In this document: positions 8,467 to 17,433 of the stretch, in pieces
Layout: each line of letters begins with the position of its first letter
Numbering within the stretch: position 1 is the first letter of the stretch
DNA from: Sulfurimonas sp.
GTDB taxonomy: Bacteria > Campylobacterota > Campylobacteria > Campylobacterales > Sulfurimonadaceae
Direction of reading: 5' to 3'
Length of the DNA: 53,091 nt
Assembly: GCF_028694895.1 (NCBI RefSeq)
Contig: NZ_JAQVKA010000005.1
Location: forward strand, 1-53,091
Notes under the pieces: generated by a model
The model's database searches: none
What the model was told of the DNA's origin: nothing
The model's input: the letters and a program-made list of their open reading frames with translations, nothing else
Program-made: the position numbers and the translations under genes

Positions 8467-10541
8467 ATATTTGCCTGTATTGCGGTTATCAAGATAGTAT
8501 TTAGCACATCATCAACGGTGCATCCACGACTCAAATCGTTTATAGGTTTTTTAAGCCCTTGTAAAATCGGCCCAATTGCCAAAGCTCCGCTTGAGCGCTG
8601 CACTGCTTTGTAGGTATTGTTTCCTGTATTTAAGTCTGGAAATATAAAGACACTCGCCTCTCCCGCTACTTTTGAGTTTGGAAGTTTTATGGAAGCTACA
8701 CTTTTATCTACTGCTGCGTCATACTGCAAGGGACCATCTACTTCAAGATCGCTTCTTAGAGATTTCACTATCATCGTCGCTTCTCTTACCTTATCGACAT
8801 CCACGCCACTTCCACTCTCTCCAGTTGAGTAAGAAAGCATCGCTACCTTTGGCACAATATCAAAAAGCCAAGCTGTATCCGCACTCGATATCGCTATTTG
8901 AGCCAGTTCTTTTGCGTTTGGATTTTGATTAAGGGCGCAATCGCCATAAATCAGAACTTTAGTTTTAAGGCACATAAAAAAGATGCTTGATACTAACTCA
9001 ACATCTGGTGTTGTTTTTATGATTTGAAGGGAAGGTCTTATAGTATCTGCGCTTGAGTGGAGTGCTCCACTTACCATACCATCAGCATATCCTAAATGCA
9101 CCATCATCGTTGCAAAGTACGTTGAGTGAATCATGGTATCTCTTGAAGCTTCAAGTGTTATGCCTTTATGTTTTCTCATCTCATAAAAAGAGTGGCAAAA
9201 CTCCTCTAGAAGTTCTGACTTTTCATGCTCTATTATTGTTGCTTTACTAATATCAAGGCCGAGCTTTAAAGAGTGTTCGCGTATCTCATCTGCTTTACCC
9301 AAGAGGGTAATATCGGCTACATCGCGGCGAAGAACTATCTCAGCAGCTCTTAAAATCCTCTCATCGCTACTCTCTGGTAGAACTATATTTTTCTTCTTTT
9401 TACGCGCCATCTCAAAGAGTTTGTATTGAAACATTATGGGTGTCATTACATCACTCTTTTGTACTTTTATCTTCTGCTCAAAAGCAGCCATATCTATACT
9501 TGCACTAAAGAGTCCAAGAGCTAGGGCAATCTTGCGCTCACTGTTTACCCTAAGACGTGGATATACTTGAAGCAATTTTTTTACGCTCTCAAATGCATCG
9601 TCCTCTATACTTAAAAATGGAATCTTATACTCATGAAGCCCTAAAATAATCTTTTTGAGGCTTTGGCTAAGCTCTGAATCACCCACAAAAAGTACCGCAC
9701 TTATTTTTGGATACTCTTTTGAGTAAAATGAGGCAATAAGGGCTAGGATAATATCTGATCTCTTTGCATCAACTATAACCAAAGCATCCTCTTTTATCTC
9801 CTGCAAAAACTCATCAACTCCTAAAGAAGCTACTACAAAACCGCGCACTGCCCTTACATTGTCATTTTGCGAAAAAACTATTTTTTTAGCCTCAAGAGTC
9901 TCCGTGATATCCTCTAAAGTAAGTACATCAAGCTCTGGGAGCTCTTTTAAGAAGGAGATATTTGGCGAGTACTCTTTGAGCTTATTTTCTAACTCTGGGA
10001 AATTTTTCTCATCAACTCTACTAACAAACATACTAAAACAAGGGATATCTAAAGCTAGAAGGTTTTGTTTTTCTATGGAGATATCTTCATATATCTCTTG
10101 AGATGAGCGCTCTTTTGCGCTAAAGATGCTTATGATGGATGAGCCAAAGTTTTGGGCAAGAAGTGCATTTATGTTTTGATTTGAATTTGATGTAAATAAA
10201 GAGCGAGCGATACCCTCACAAAGTATAAACTCATAACGCTCTTGGAGTTTTTTAAACTTCTCAAAGAGCTGGGTTATAAGCTCATCTAGACCCTTTGAGG
10301 CGATAATAGATTCAACCTCACCAAGGTCAAATCCATAACACTCTTCATAACTCATATCTAGTTTATATTTTTGTGAGATAAACTCTATATCTTTATCTTT
10401 TATATTTTTATCAAAGATGATGGGGCGGAAGAAGGCAACTTTGTCTATCTTTGTCTTTAGTATTTCCATGATTCCCATGGTTATAAAAAGAGAGCCTACG
10501 TTTTTGTGTAGTGCTGAGATATATAGTGATTGTACCTTCAT
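8463..10541 (-). CDS. pta: Phosphate acetyltransferase, long (three-domain) form
   Basis: This 692-residue protein interconverts acetyl-CoA + phosphate and acetyl phosphate + CoA. It has an N-terminal BioD-like P-loop-type domain (about 1-190), a DRTGG domain (about 205-320) and the C-terminal phosphotransacetylase domain (about 370-690), with S-G-A-L-H-S-S-A-D-T-I-R-P, Q-Y-D-A-A-V-D and F-P-D-L-N-T-G-N-N. This is the long form, as in E. coli. It is upstream of and coupled to ackA. The start ATG is preceded by AGAGGGG, then a seven-T run. That ribosome site is embedded in potential alternative hairpins (10543-10620). Confidence 0.96.
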   Translation of the reverse strand: MKVQSLYISALHKNVGSLFITMGIMEILKTKIDKVAFFRPIIFDKNIKDKDIEFISQKYKLDMSYEECYGFDLGEVESIIASKGLDELITQLFEKFKKLQERYEFILCEGIARSLFTSNSNQNINALLAQNFGSSIISIFSAKERSSQEIYEDISIEKQNLLALDIPCFSMFVSRVDEKNFPELENKLKEYSPNISFLKELPELDVLTLEDITETLEAKKIVFSQNDNVRAVRGFVVASLGVDEFLQEIKEDALVIVDAKRSDIILALIASFYSKEYPKISAVLFVGDSELSQSLKKIILGLHEYKIPFLSIEDDAFESVKKLLQVYPRLRVNSERKIALALGLFSASIDMAAFEQKIKVQKSDVMTPIMFQYKLFEMARKKKKNIVLPESSDERILRAAEIVLRRDVADITLLGKADEIREHSLKLGLDISKATIIEHEKSELLEEFCHSFYEMRKHKGITLEASRDTMIHSTYFATMMVHLGYADGMVSGALHSSADTIRPSLQIIKTTPDVELVSSIFFMCLKTKVLIYGDCALNQNPNAKELAQIAISSADTAWLFDIVPKVAMLSYSTGESGSGVDVDKVREATMIVKSLRSDLEVDGPLQYDAAVDKSVASIKLPNSKVAGEASVFIFPDLNTGNNTYKAVQRSSGALAIGPILQGLKKPINDLSRGCTVDDVLNTILITAIQANI

Positions 10542-10542
10542 G

Positions 10543-10620
10543 AAAAAAACGCCCCTCTAATAAGTGCGGCTAATAGCCGCGCCCTGATAAATTATTATAT
10601 CAGAAAAAGAAGAAGGGCGC
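10543..10620 (-). promoter_or_regulatory. Structured leader upstream of pta with mutually exclusive stems
   Basis: Read on the minus strand, GCGCCCT (10620-10614) can pair with AGGGCGC (10585-10579). Alternatively CGCCCTTCT (10619-10611) can pair with AGAGGGGCG (10558-10550), a 9-bp stem with one G-U. The second stem is followed directly by seven Ts and then the pta ATG, so it looks like an intrinsic terminator that also covers the ribosome site. A third hairpin, GCGGC/GCCGC, lies at 10566-10580. The segment also serves as the 3' flank of the upstream sulfurtransferase gene. Confidence 0.4.
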
Positions 10621-10649
10621 TTGAGGCTTTTTAAGAGAAAAAGTGGATT

Positions 10650-11534
10650 TTACTTTTTAAAGTTTTCATACTTATACTTTGTCATAGGAGTAGTATCAGT
10701 ATTTCCCCACTCTTTCATAGAAGCATCATAAAGTCGTATGTTCTTGTATCCTAAAACGCCAGCTAATACAAAGTAGTTGTAAGACGCTTCAAGACCACCA
10801 GTACAATAAACTAGTACCTCTTTGTTTTTATCAAGATTATATCCATCGCTAAAGAGCGCATCAAGTTTGCTTTTATCTTTTAACATATAATCTTGATTTA
10901 CAGAGTAGTTCCACGAATAACTCATCGCACCCTTGATATGTCCATCTCTTTTTACACCATTTGTCGGGGTAATTCCTAGATAGTTATCCCCTGGTCTTGC
11001 ATCAACCATTGGAATTTTTCCAAGATTTTTTAACACATAATCTTTTGAAGCTATGAGTTTTGGATTTGCTACTGCTTTAAAATCACTCTCTTTAAGAGTT
11101 GTCTCTTTTTGTGTTAGTGTACCTTTTGCTTTACTCCAAGCCTGTTTTCCACCATCAAGAAGCGCTACCTTTTCTACACCAACATAATGAAGTGCCCAAA
11201 AAATATAACTTGTTTTTAAAAAGTCTATAGGAGAGAGGATATCTGCATAGATAACTACTTGTGTATTTTTATCTATGTTGTGAGAGCGTATCTCTTTTTC
11301 TATAACATCTAACTCTTTTAGAAGTGCGTAAGTACCATTGTCGCCACGCCACTTAGCTATTGTTGTGTGAGTTGCATTTGGGATATGAGAAAGAACGTAG
11401 CTCTCCTCTGAGGAGACCTCAACTATACGCAGATTTTTATTGTCTAGATTTTTACTTAACCAATCAACACTTACAATTGGCTCCATCGCGAATGCGCCAA
11501 TTGCAATAGATAAAGAAAGCAGTACTTTTTTCAT
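10650..11534 (-). CDS. Periplasmic tandem-rhodanese sulfurtransferase
   Basis: This 294-residue protein has a signal peptide (about 1-16) and two rhodanese domains. The N-terminal domain lacks an active-site Cys. The C-terminal domain has the loop C-T-G-G-L-E, giving the persulfide-forming cysteine. It would transfer sulfane sulfur, for example from thiosulfate, in the periplasm. The loop differs from the C-R-K-G-V-T of E. coli SseA, so the exact donor and acceptor are open. The ATG is preceded by AAAGGTATAAC. In a likely sulfur oxidiser a role in thiosulfate or polysulfide handling is plausible. Confidence 0.85.
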   Translation of the reverse strand: MKKVLLSLSIAIGAFAMEPIVSVDWLSKNLDNKNLRIVEVSSEESYVLSHIPNATHTTIAKWRGDNGTYALLKELDVIEKEIRSHNIDKNTQVVIYADILSPIDFLKTSYIFWALHYVGVEKVALLDGGKQAWSKAKGTLTQKETTLKESDFKAVANPKLIASKDYVLKNLGKIPMVDARPGDNYLGITPTNGVKRDGHIKGAMSYSWNYSVNQDYMLKDKSKLDALFSDGYNLDKNKEVLVYCTGGLEASYNYFVLAGVLGYKNIRLYDASMKEWGNTDTTPMTKYKYENFKK

Positions 11535-11645
11535 GTTATACCTTTAATAAAATTTCTATCATTATATGGATATGTTCTTTATAAGATATGTTATTAAAAG
11601 GTACTTTTTTTCTTTTAGCTATCTTTCATCTTGATAAAAAGGTTT

Positions 11646-11945
11646 TTATTGAAGCACTATCTCTTTTACTTTATCTTTCTCAAAAACAAACTCATATTTT
11701 AGTATCATCTGATTGTTTCTATATATCTCCATCACATGCTCCCCTGCGTCAATAGAGTAGACACTCTTTTTTGAAGCAATTACCCCAAATTTAACACCAT
11801 TATCTATACTAATTTTTACATCCTTAGCTTTTCCACTAAAGTAAAAGTATGATTTTTCAATAGGCTTTGGCCCCTCTTCTTTACTAGAACACCCAGATAA
11901 AAACAACGATAATAATAACGCACACAAAAGCAGTAATCGTCTCAT
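11646..11945 (-). CDS. Small lipoprotein of unknown function
   Basis: The frame opens at 11990, but ATG 11945 (M-R-R-L-L-L-L) has TGGAG about 7 nt upstream and gives a proper lipoprotein signal peptide ending L-S-G-C, with the lipidated Cys near residue 19. The mature part of about 80 residues is predicted to be mostly beta strands and has no recognised domain. It stands alone on the minus strand, divergent from the PEP synthase gene. It is probably anchored on a membrane facing the periplasm. Confidence 0.65.
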   Translation of the reverse strand: MRRLLLLCALLLSLFLSGCSSKEEGPKPIEKSYFYFSGKAKDVKISIDNGVKFGVIASKKSVYSIDAGEHVMEIYRNNQMILKYEFVFEKDKVKEIVLQ

Positions 11946-12057
11946 TAAATGACTCCAAATCAGATATATATCTCTAAAAAAATTTAACATAGTCTAACAC
12001 AATAGCAATTAAAATTTATGTTACCATATGAGATATTATCCGAAGAAAAGGACCTCC

Positions 12058-14445
12058 ATGAAATATATACGATTTTTTAATGAGTTAAATATAGGTGATA
12101 TTGCAATAGTTGGCGGAAAGAATGCTTCACTTGGAGAGATGTACCAAAAGCTCACGCCAAAGGGTGTCACAATTTCTAATGGATTTGCTACGACAAGTGA
12201 TGCTTACTGGCTTCTTTTAGAAGAAAATGGCATAAAAGATGAGATTAAAAATATCCTCAATGGCTTAGATATTACAGATACAACCAATCTTCAACAAAGA
12301 GGTTTAAAAGTAAGAAACCTAATCCTCTCATCAACTCTTCCAAAAGCCCTTGTAAAAGAGCTTGAAGAGGCATATAAAAGACTCTCAAACGAATACAATT
12401 CACAAAATATTGATGTAGCAGTTCGCTCATCAGGAACAGCAGAAGATTTACCAGATGCCTCTTTTGCAGGTCAGCAAGAGACCTTTTTAAATGTAGCCTC
12501 TTATGAGGAGTTACTCAGTAGCACTCTAAAGTGTTTTGCTTCACTCTTTACAGATAGAGCCATAAGCTACCGAACAAGTAGAGGTTTTGATCACTTCAAA
12601 GTTGCTCTCTCAGTTGGTGTACAAAAGATGGTAAGAAGTGATACATCATCAAGTGGAATAATATTTACAATAGATACAGAGAGCGGCTCTGAGAATCTAA
12701 TCCTGATAAACTCTATCTGGGGGCTTGGAGAGAATGTAGTTAGCGGGAGAGTAAATGCTGATGAGTTTTTTATATTTAAACCAACTCTAAAGCGCGGGAT
12801 AAACACTATTTTAAAACGCTCTTTAGGAAGTAAAAAAGAGAAGATGCTCTATGATGAAAAATCACGCACGCTAAACGTAGCAACCTCACAGAGTGAGCAA
12901 AATAGCTTTTCAATAAATGACAAAGAAGCCATAGAACTAGCACGACAAGCTCTAATCATTGAAGAGCATTACAAAAGAGCAATGGATATAGAGTGGGCTA
13001 AAGATGGCCGTGATGGCAAACTCTACATTGTTCAAGCAAGACCAGAGACTGTAAAAAGTAGAGAAAGTGGTAGTACGAAGAGTGAGAAGTACTCCCTTGT
13101 GAGCAACAAAAATTTGAAGGTTTTAACTTCAGGGCGAGCTGTAGGTGAGAAGATTGGAAGTGGAAAAGTAACTATCATCAACGATACCTCTGAATTTTCG
13201 CGCTTTAAAAGTGGCGATATTTTAGTTGCAGACACAACAAATCCTGACTGGGAGCCTATTATGAAAAAAGCTTCAGCAGTTATAACAAACCGTGGAAGCA
13301 GGACTTGCCATGCGGCCATTGTTGCAAGAGAGATAGGCGTTGCGGCAGTTGTTGGGTGCTCAAATGCCACAACAGTTTTAAAAGATGGACAAGGTGTAAC
13401 TGTTAGTTGTGCGCAGGGTGATGAGGGATTTGTTTATGATGGAGAGTTAGAGTACACAATCAAAAGCATTGATATGGATGAGTTCAAACCTACTAAAACA
13501 AAACTCTTTGTAAACATAGGAAATCCTGCAGAAGCGTTTAAAGTTGCAAAAATGCCAAACGATGGTGTGGGACTGGCTAGAATGGAGTTTATTATGAGCA
13601 ACTCAATCAAAGCTCATCCAATGGCATTAGTCGATATGAAAAAAGGTAAAAAGGTAAAAGAACAAGATAAAATCATCTCTTTCATGACTCCTTACAGTGA
13701 TGCAAAAGAGTTCTTCTTAGAAAAAATCAGCGAGGGTGTGAGTATGATTGCAGCGGCTTTTTATCCAAGGCCTGTGATTATACGAACAAGTGATTTTAAG
13801 AGTAATGAGTACCGTAATATGCTCGGTGGAGCGGAGTACGAAGCGCTTGAAGAAAACCCTATGCTTGGCTTTAGAGGAGCTAGTCGTTACTATGATGAGA
13901 GCTATAAAGAGGCCTTTGAGTGGGAGTGTGCAGCACTAAAGAGAGTACGTGATGATATGGGACTTGATAATATAAAAATAATGCTCCCTTTTGTAAGAAC
14001 TCCTGATGAGGGAAAAAAAGTAATCGAGATTATGAATAAACAAGGGCTAACTCAAGGAAAAAATGGACTTGAGATCTACGCTATGTGTGAAATACCATCC
14101 AATGTTATCTTAGCAGATAAGTTTTTAGAGATTTTTGATGGTTACTCTATCGGTTCAAACGATTTGACACAGCTAACTCTTGGCGTTGATCGTGAGAGTG
14201 CAAAAATATCTCAAATATTTGATGAGAGAGATGAAGCTGTAAAGCGAATGTTGCAAATGGCGATAGAAGCGTGTAAGCATAAAGGAAAATACATAGGAAT
14301 CTGCGGTCAAGCACCATCAGACTACCCTGAGATAACAGAGTTCTTAGTTCAAAACAACATCGATTCGATATCGCTAAATCCTGACTCTATCTTTAAAATG
14401 TATGGTGTTGTAAGTAACTCTGAGAAAAGGAATCTAAAGGCTTAG
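12058..14445 (+). CDS. ppsA: Phosphoenolpyruvate synthase (pyruvate, water dikinase)
   Basis: This 795-residue enzyme makes PEP from pyruvate and ATP, releasing AMP and phosphate; it is a gluconeogenic or autotrophic step. Domains in order are the nucleotide-binding domain (about 1-330; G-G-K-N-A-S-L-G, R-S-S-G-T-A-E-D), the swivelling phosphohistidine domain (R-G-S-R-T-C-H-A-A-I-V with the catalytic His) and the PEP/pyruvate-binding C-terminal barrel (G-I-C-G-Q-A-P-S). I chose ATG 12058 because AAAGGACC precedes it and homologues start M-K-Y-I-R-F-F; the frame is open 10 codons further up. A stem-loop terminator follows. Confidence 0.96.
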   Translation: MKYIRFFNELNIGDIAIVGGKNASLGEMYQKLTPKGVTISNGFATTSDAYWLLLEENGIKDEIKNILNGLDITDTTNLQQRGLKVRNLILSSTLPKALVKELEEAYKRLSNEYNSQNIDVAVRSSGTAEDLPDASFAGQQETFLNVASYEELLSSTLKCFASLFTDRAISYRTSRGFDHFKVALSVGVQKMVRSDTSSSGIIFTIDTESGSENLILINSIWGLGENVVSGRVNADEFFIFKPTLKRGINTILKRSLGSKKEKMLYDEKSRTLNVATSQSEQNSFSINDKEAIELARQALIIEEHYKRAMDIEWAKDGRDGKLYIVQARPETVKSRESGSTKSEKYSLVSNKNLKVLTSGRAVGEKIGSGKVTIINDTSEFSRFKSGDILVADTTNPDWEPIMKKASAVITNRGSRTCHAAIVAREIGVAAVVGCSNATTVLKDGQGVTVSCAQGDEGFVYDGELEYTIKSIDMDEFKPTKTKLFVNIGNPAEAFKVAKMPNDGVGLARMEFIMSNSIKAHPMALVDMKKGKKVKEQDKIISFMTPYSDAKEFFLEKISEGVSMIAAAFYPRPVIIRTSDFKSNEYRNMLGGAEYEALEENPMLGFRGASRYYDESYKEAFEWECAALKRVRDDMGLDNIKIMLPFVRTPDEGKKVIEIMNKQGLTQGKNGLEIYAMCEIPSNVILADKFLEIFDGYSIGSNDLTQLTLGVDRESAKISQIFDERDEAVKRMLQMAIEACKHKGKYIGICGQAPSDYPEITEFLVQNNIDSISLNPDSIFKMYGVVSNSEKRNLKA

Positions 14446-14450
14446 CAAAA

Positions 14451-14478
14451 AGAAGCGCCAAAAAAAGCGCCTCTTTTT
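14451..14478. terminator. Bidirectional terminator between ppsA and ddh
   Basis: AGAAGCGC (14451-14458) pairs with GCGCCTCT (14467-14474) with one mismatch. It is flanked by A-runs on the left and five Ts on the right, so it can act on both strands. It sits exactly between two convergent genes. Confidence 0.7.
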
Positions 14479-14495
14479 CTCTAGCTTAGTAAAAT

Positions 14496-15482
14496 CTATA
14501 AAAGTTCTTCTCTAAGCGCCTCAGCTGATTTGATAGATAAAAGTCCTGGAGCCACATCAAAGGCAGTTTTTGCTCCAAAATCTCCACTTTTACTTAATCT
14601 ATAAGTAGCTCTTGCATAAGCAACTAACACACTTGCTGTAAACTCTGGGTTGCTATCAAGTTTTATTGCATACTCAATTACCTGATTATTCTCTTTGCTT
14701 GAACTTCCACTTCTGATTACAAATCCACCATGTGGCATTTTGTTATGGTTCCTTTGTAGCTCTTCTTCACTTATAAAATGTATAGTTGTATCATAAGGCT
14801 CAAAGTAGTTTGGCATATTTTTTATCTCATTTTCTACACGCGTAGCATCAACTCCATCTTTTAAAACAACAAAACACTCTCTTGTATGCTTTTGTTTTGT
14901 AGAGAGCGTCGGTCTAGCACCACTTCTCACCATCTCTATTGCATCAGAAGATGGAAGAGTATATTGGACACCATTTTTCACACCCTCAACTCTTCTAATA
15001 GCGTCAGAGTGCCCTTGGCTAAGACCTTTACCCCAAAATGTATAAGTATCTCCATCTGGCAGAAGTGCTTCTGAATAAACTCTATTTATAGAAAACATCC
15101 CCGGATCCCATCCTATAGCTATCATAGCTACTTTGTTGTTTTCACGTGAGGGTTTATCTACACTTGAAAAATACTCTGGAATCTTTGCGTGTGTATCAAA
15201 ACTATCTACGATATTGAAGTTTTTTGAGAACTCTGGACCTTGTATAGGCAGGTCATCTTTTGAACCGCCGCAAAGGATTAAAACGTCAATCTCGTCTTTA
15301 AAATCTAAAATATTATCAATTGAGAAAACTTTTGTATCCCCACAAAGAGTTTTTAAACTTTTTGGGTCTCTTCTTGAGAAAACCCCGACAAGTTTCATAT
15401 CTGGGTTTTTTAAGATAGAGTGCTCAACCCCTCTGCCTAAATTTCCATAGCCTGCAATTGCAATTTTGATTTGATTTTTCAT
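14496..15482 (-). CDS. ddh: meso-Diaminopimelate D-dehydrogenase
   Basis: This 328-residue NADPH enzyme converts tetrahydrodipicolinate, ammonia and NADPH directly to meso-diaminopimelate, a one-step route to the peptidoglycan and lysine precursor. It has the dinucleotide motif A-G-Y-G-N-L-G-R-G, then G-W-D-P-G-M-F-S-I-N-R-V, F-W-G-K-G-L-S-Q-G-H-S-D-A, R-R-V-E-G-V, Q-Y-T-L-P-S and M-P-H-G-G. All of these align closely with the Corynebacterium enzyme. GGGGAATTT precedes the ATG. The enzyme is best known from Corynebacterium and some Firmicutes and Bacteroidetes, so it may have been acquired; base use does not look foreign. Confidence 0.93.
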   Translation of the reverse strand: MKNQIKIAIAGYGNLGRGVEHSILKNPDMKLVGVFSRRDPKSLKTLCGDTKVFSIDNILDFKDEIDVLILCGGSKDDLPIQGPEFSKNFNIVDSFDTHAKIPEYFSSVDKPSRENNKVAMIAIGWDPGMFSINRVYSEALLPDGDTYTFWGKGLSQGHSDAIRRVEGVKNGVQYTLPSSDAIEMVRSGARPTLSTKQKHTRECFVVLKDGVDATRVENEIKNMPNYFEPYDTTIHFISEEELQRNHNKMPHGGFVIRSGSSSKENNQVIEYAIKLDSNPEFTASVLVAYARATYRLSKSGDFGAKTAFDVAPGLLSIKSAEALREELL

Positions 15483-15666
15483 ATAAATTCCCCATGAATA
15501 AAATATAGTTTTTTGTAAGATTTATTTGACAAAAAAGTAGATGAGTATCTTACAACTTGAAATATTTTATAGCACTTAAGAAGATAAATATTTCAATAAA
15601 TACAGAGGATTATGTTGCTTCTAGCACTCTTTTAAAGACGTTTTTCATTTTTTAGTTAGTAACTTA

Positions 15667-15675
15667 TGATAGAAT
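15667..15675 (+). promoter_or_regulatory. Extended -10 box 7 nt before the start codon
   Basis: TGATAGAAT ends at 15675 and ATG begins at 15683. Transcription would start at or next to the A of the ATG. No Shine-Dalgarno sequence is present. Confidence 0.5.
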
Positions 15676-15682
15676 TGCGGCT

Positions 15683-15949
15683 ATGAAATTAAATATATTG
15701 CTCTCAATACTCTTTGCAATTGTTACTAGCTTTGCTGCTATTCATGAAGTAGAGCACATACAGCATAACGATGGTGCAACCTGTCTGATATGTTCAGTAA
15801 ATCATAACTTAGTGTCAGATGATGCAGTTATCTCTGCAGAGAATGTTGAACTTTTTCATTTTGAAGCCATTGCTCATACAGCCCCAATCTCTTATATTCA
15901 CACTCAAGCAAAATCAAACCAAAACAGAGCCCCTCCAAAACTATCCTAA
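15683..15949 (+). CDS. Small secreted Cys/His protein (DUF2946/CzcI-like), metal-associated
   Basis: This 88-residue protein has an N-terminal hydrophobic signal, then H-E-V-E-H-I-Q-H, T-C-L-I-C-S-V-N-H and a C-terminal N-R-A-P-P-K-L. Two cysteines in a C-x2-C pair with five or six nearby His and Glu residues suggest periplasmic metal binding. The R-x-P-P ending also occurs in the small gene at 1199. It lies upstream of a metal-uptake locus on the same strand, but about 200 nt with a repeat element separate them. Assignment to the DUF2946/CzcI type is tentative. Confidence 0.6.
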   Translation: MKLNILLSILFAIVTSFAAIHEVEHIQHNDGATCLICSVNHNLVSDDAVISAENVELFHFEAIAHTAPISYIHTQAKSNQNRAPPKLS

Positions 15950-15955
15950 ACCAAA

Positions 15956-15975
15956 TAAAATAAAATAAAATAAAA
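15956..15975 (+). repeat. Short tandem repeat (TAAAA)x4
   Basis: Four exact copies of TAAAA follow the stop codon of the small Cys/His gene. They lie outside any reading frame, so there is no obvious phase-variation role. Confidence 0.7.
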
Positions 15976-16042
15976 AACCTCATATCTTTCAAAAAAGGAT
16001 GTGTTGTTTTGTTTAATAACAATATGGCAAATCTCATATATC

Positions 16043-16122
16043 TCAAAAAATCTATTTTTTTGAAGCTTTAGGGGGATAGAAGGGACTTTAGTCCCTCCAG
16101 CAAAACGGACGGGTTCGTTTTG
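16043..16122 (+). repeat. Composite hairpin repeat, copy 1
   Basis: Three inverted repeats stand in series: TCAAAAAA...TTTTTTGA (16043-16063), AGGGACTTTAGTCCCT (16081-16096) and CAAAACG...CGTTTTG (16101-16122). The same order, spacing logic and nearly the same sequence recur at 39674-39786. It sits between the small Cys/His gene and the outer-membrane protein gene. Confidence 0.8.
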
Positions 16123-16151
16123 TTGTATAAAAATAATAACAAGAGAAAATT

Positions 16152-17432
16152 ATGAAAAAAATATTATTATCAAGTGCACTATGCACGGCTTTAGTTTATG
16201 GTTTAGATGTGCTTCCTGCGGAAAAAAGAACTTTTGATCAGTCAAAGTTTATCCCAGATATATCACTTATTATGGATGCTTCTTATGTTGATAGAAATGT
16301 AAAAGATGCTGATGTTAAACACCTTGCAGTTCCCGGTGTAGTTCATGGTCTGCTTGGCTCTCACTCTCATGGAGATGACAACCATGCAACTTATAATGTA
16401 GATAATGGATTTAATCTCAACTATGCAGAACTAGTTCTCTCAAGCTCAGTTGATCCATTTTTTACAATGGATGGCATATTTCACTTCTCAGAGAATGGTG
16501 TTGAGATAGAGGAGCTGTTTTTTACTTCAAATGCTCTAGGTTATGGTACAAAAGTAAAGGGTGGAAAGTTTAACTCAAACTTTGGATATCTAAATGAGCA
16601 ACATCACCATACTTGGGATTTTGCAGATATGCCACTTGTTTATGAGTCGTTTTTAGGCATGCACGGTATCAATGAAACGGGAGCTCAAATCCAATGGACT
16701 GCTCCAACACCATTTTACTTAATGGCTGGTTTTGAGATTTTGCAAGGTGAAAATGAGCAGATGTTTGGAAATCAGAGCGTTGATTTGACTGTAATAAACC
16801 CACTAGCTATTCCACAAACTGCCGAAGCGAGTGATGGCGCTGGCCTTTATGTTGGATATATAAAAGCATCACATGATATTGGAGACACTACAATACTAGG
16901 AGGAATCTCTTATGCACAAGGTGACTCTATGATAGATCACAGCGTTGATGAAGAACCAACTGTATTTAGTGGTGATGCAAAACTATATGGCGCTGACTTG
17001 GTTATCTTACATGCACTTGATTCTTATAGTTCTATCAAATGGCAGAGTGAGTTTCTTGCAAGAGAGCTAGATGGTATAGAGTACGCTAATAATAGTTTGG
17101 GCGTATTTATATCTCCAACAATGCTTAAAAAACAGAGCGGGTTATACTCACAACTTATCTATACACATGATAAAAACTGGAGAATGGGTGTGAGATATGA
17201 CACAATACTTCAAAATGATGTTATTGAAAATGGTGTAACAATAGAGCAACCAGATGGACTAGACAAATACACAGCAATGGTAGAGTACCACACAAGTGAA
17301 TTTGCGAGATTTAGACTTCAATACAGCCGTAATAATGCAATGTTTGATGAAGATGGAGAGAGAAAGAAAATAGACACGATAATTTTACAGGCAAACATCT
17401 CAATCGGTGCGCACGCAGCACACTCATTCTAA
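16152..17432 (+). CDS. Outer-membrane protein with His-rich segment, metal-uptake locus
   Basis: This 426-residue protein has a signal peptide (about 1-17) and a pattern of alternating short strands ending in an aromatic residue, H-S-F, as in beta-barrel proteins. A His-rich stretch (G-S-H-S-H-G-D-D-N-H, near residue 75) and a later E-Q-H-H-H-T could capture metal at the surface. It is followed 1 nt after its stop by a ZnuA-like binding protein gene. I infer an outer-membrane entry or capture role for zinc or a similar metal; no plug domain of a TonB receptor is visible. Confidence 0.65.
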   Translation: MKKILLSSALCTALVYGLDVLPAEKRTFDQSKFIPDISLIMDASYVDRNVKDADVKHLAVPGVVHGLLGSHSHGDDNHATYNVDNGFNLNYAELVLSSSVDPFFTMDGIFHFSENGVEIEELFFTSNALGYGTKVKGGKFNSNFGYLNEQHHHTWDFADMPLVYESFLGMHGINETGAQIQWTAPTPFYLMAGFEILQGENEQMFGNQSVDLTVINPLAIPQTAEASDGAGLYVGYIKASHDIGDTTILGGISYAQGDSMIDHSVDEEPTVFSGDAKLYGADLVILHALDSYSSIKWQSEFLARELDGIEYANNSLGVFISPTMLKKQSGLYSQLIYTHDKNWRMGVRYDTILQNDVIENGVTIEQPDGLDKYTAMVEYHTSEFARFRLQYSRNNAMFDEDGERKKIDTIILQANISIGAHAAHSF

Positions 17433-17433
17433 G

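Noticed and set aside
15956..15975. (TAAAA)x4 as a phase-variation tract
   Set aside because: It lies after a stop codon and not at a promoter spacer or in a reading frame.
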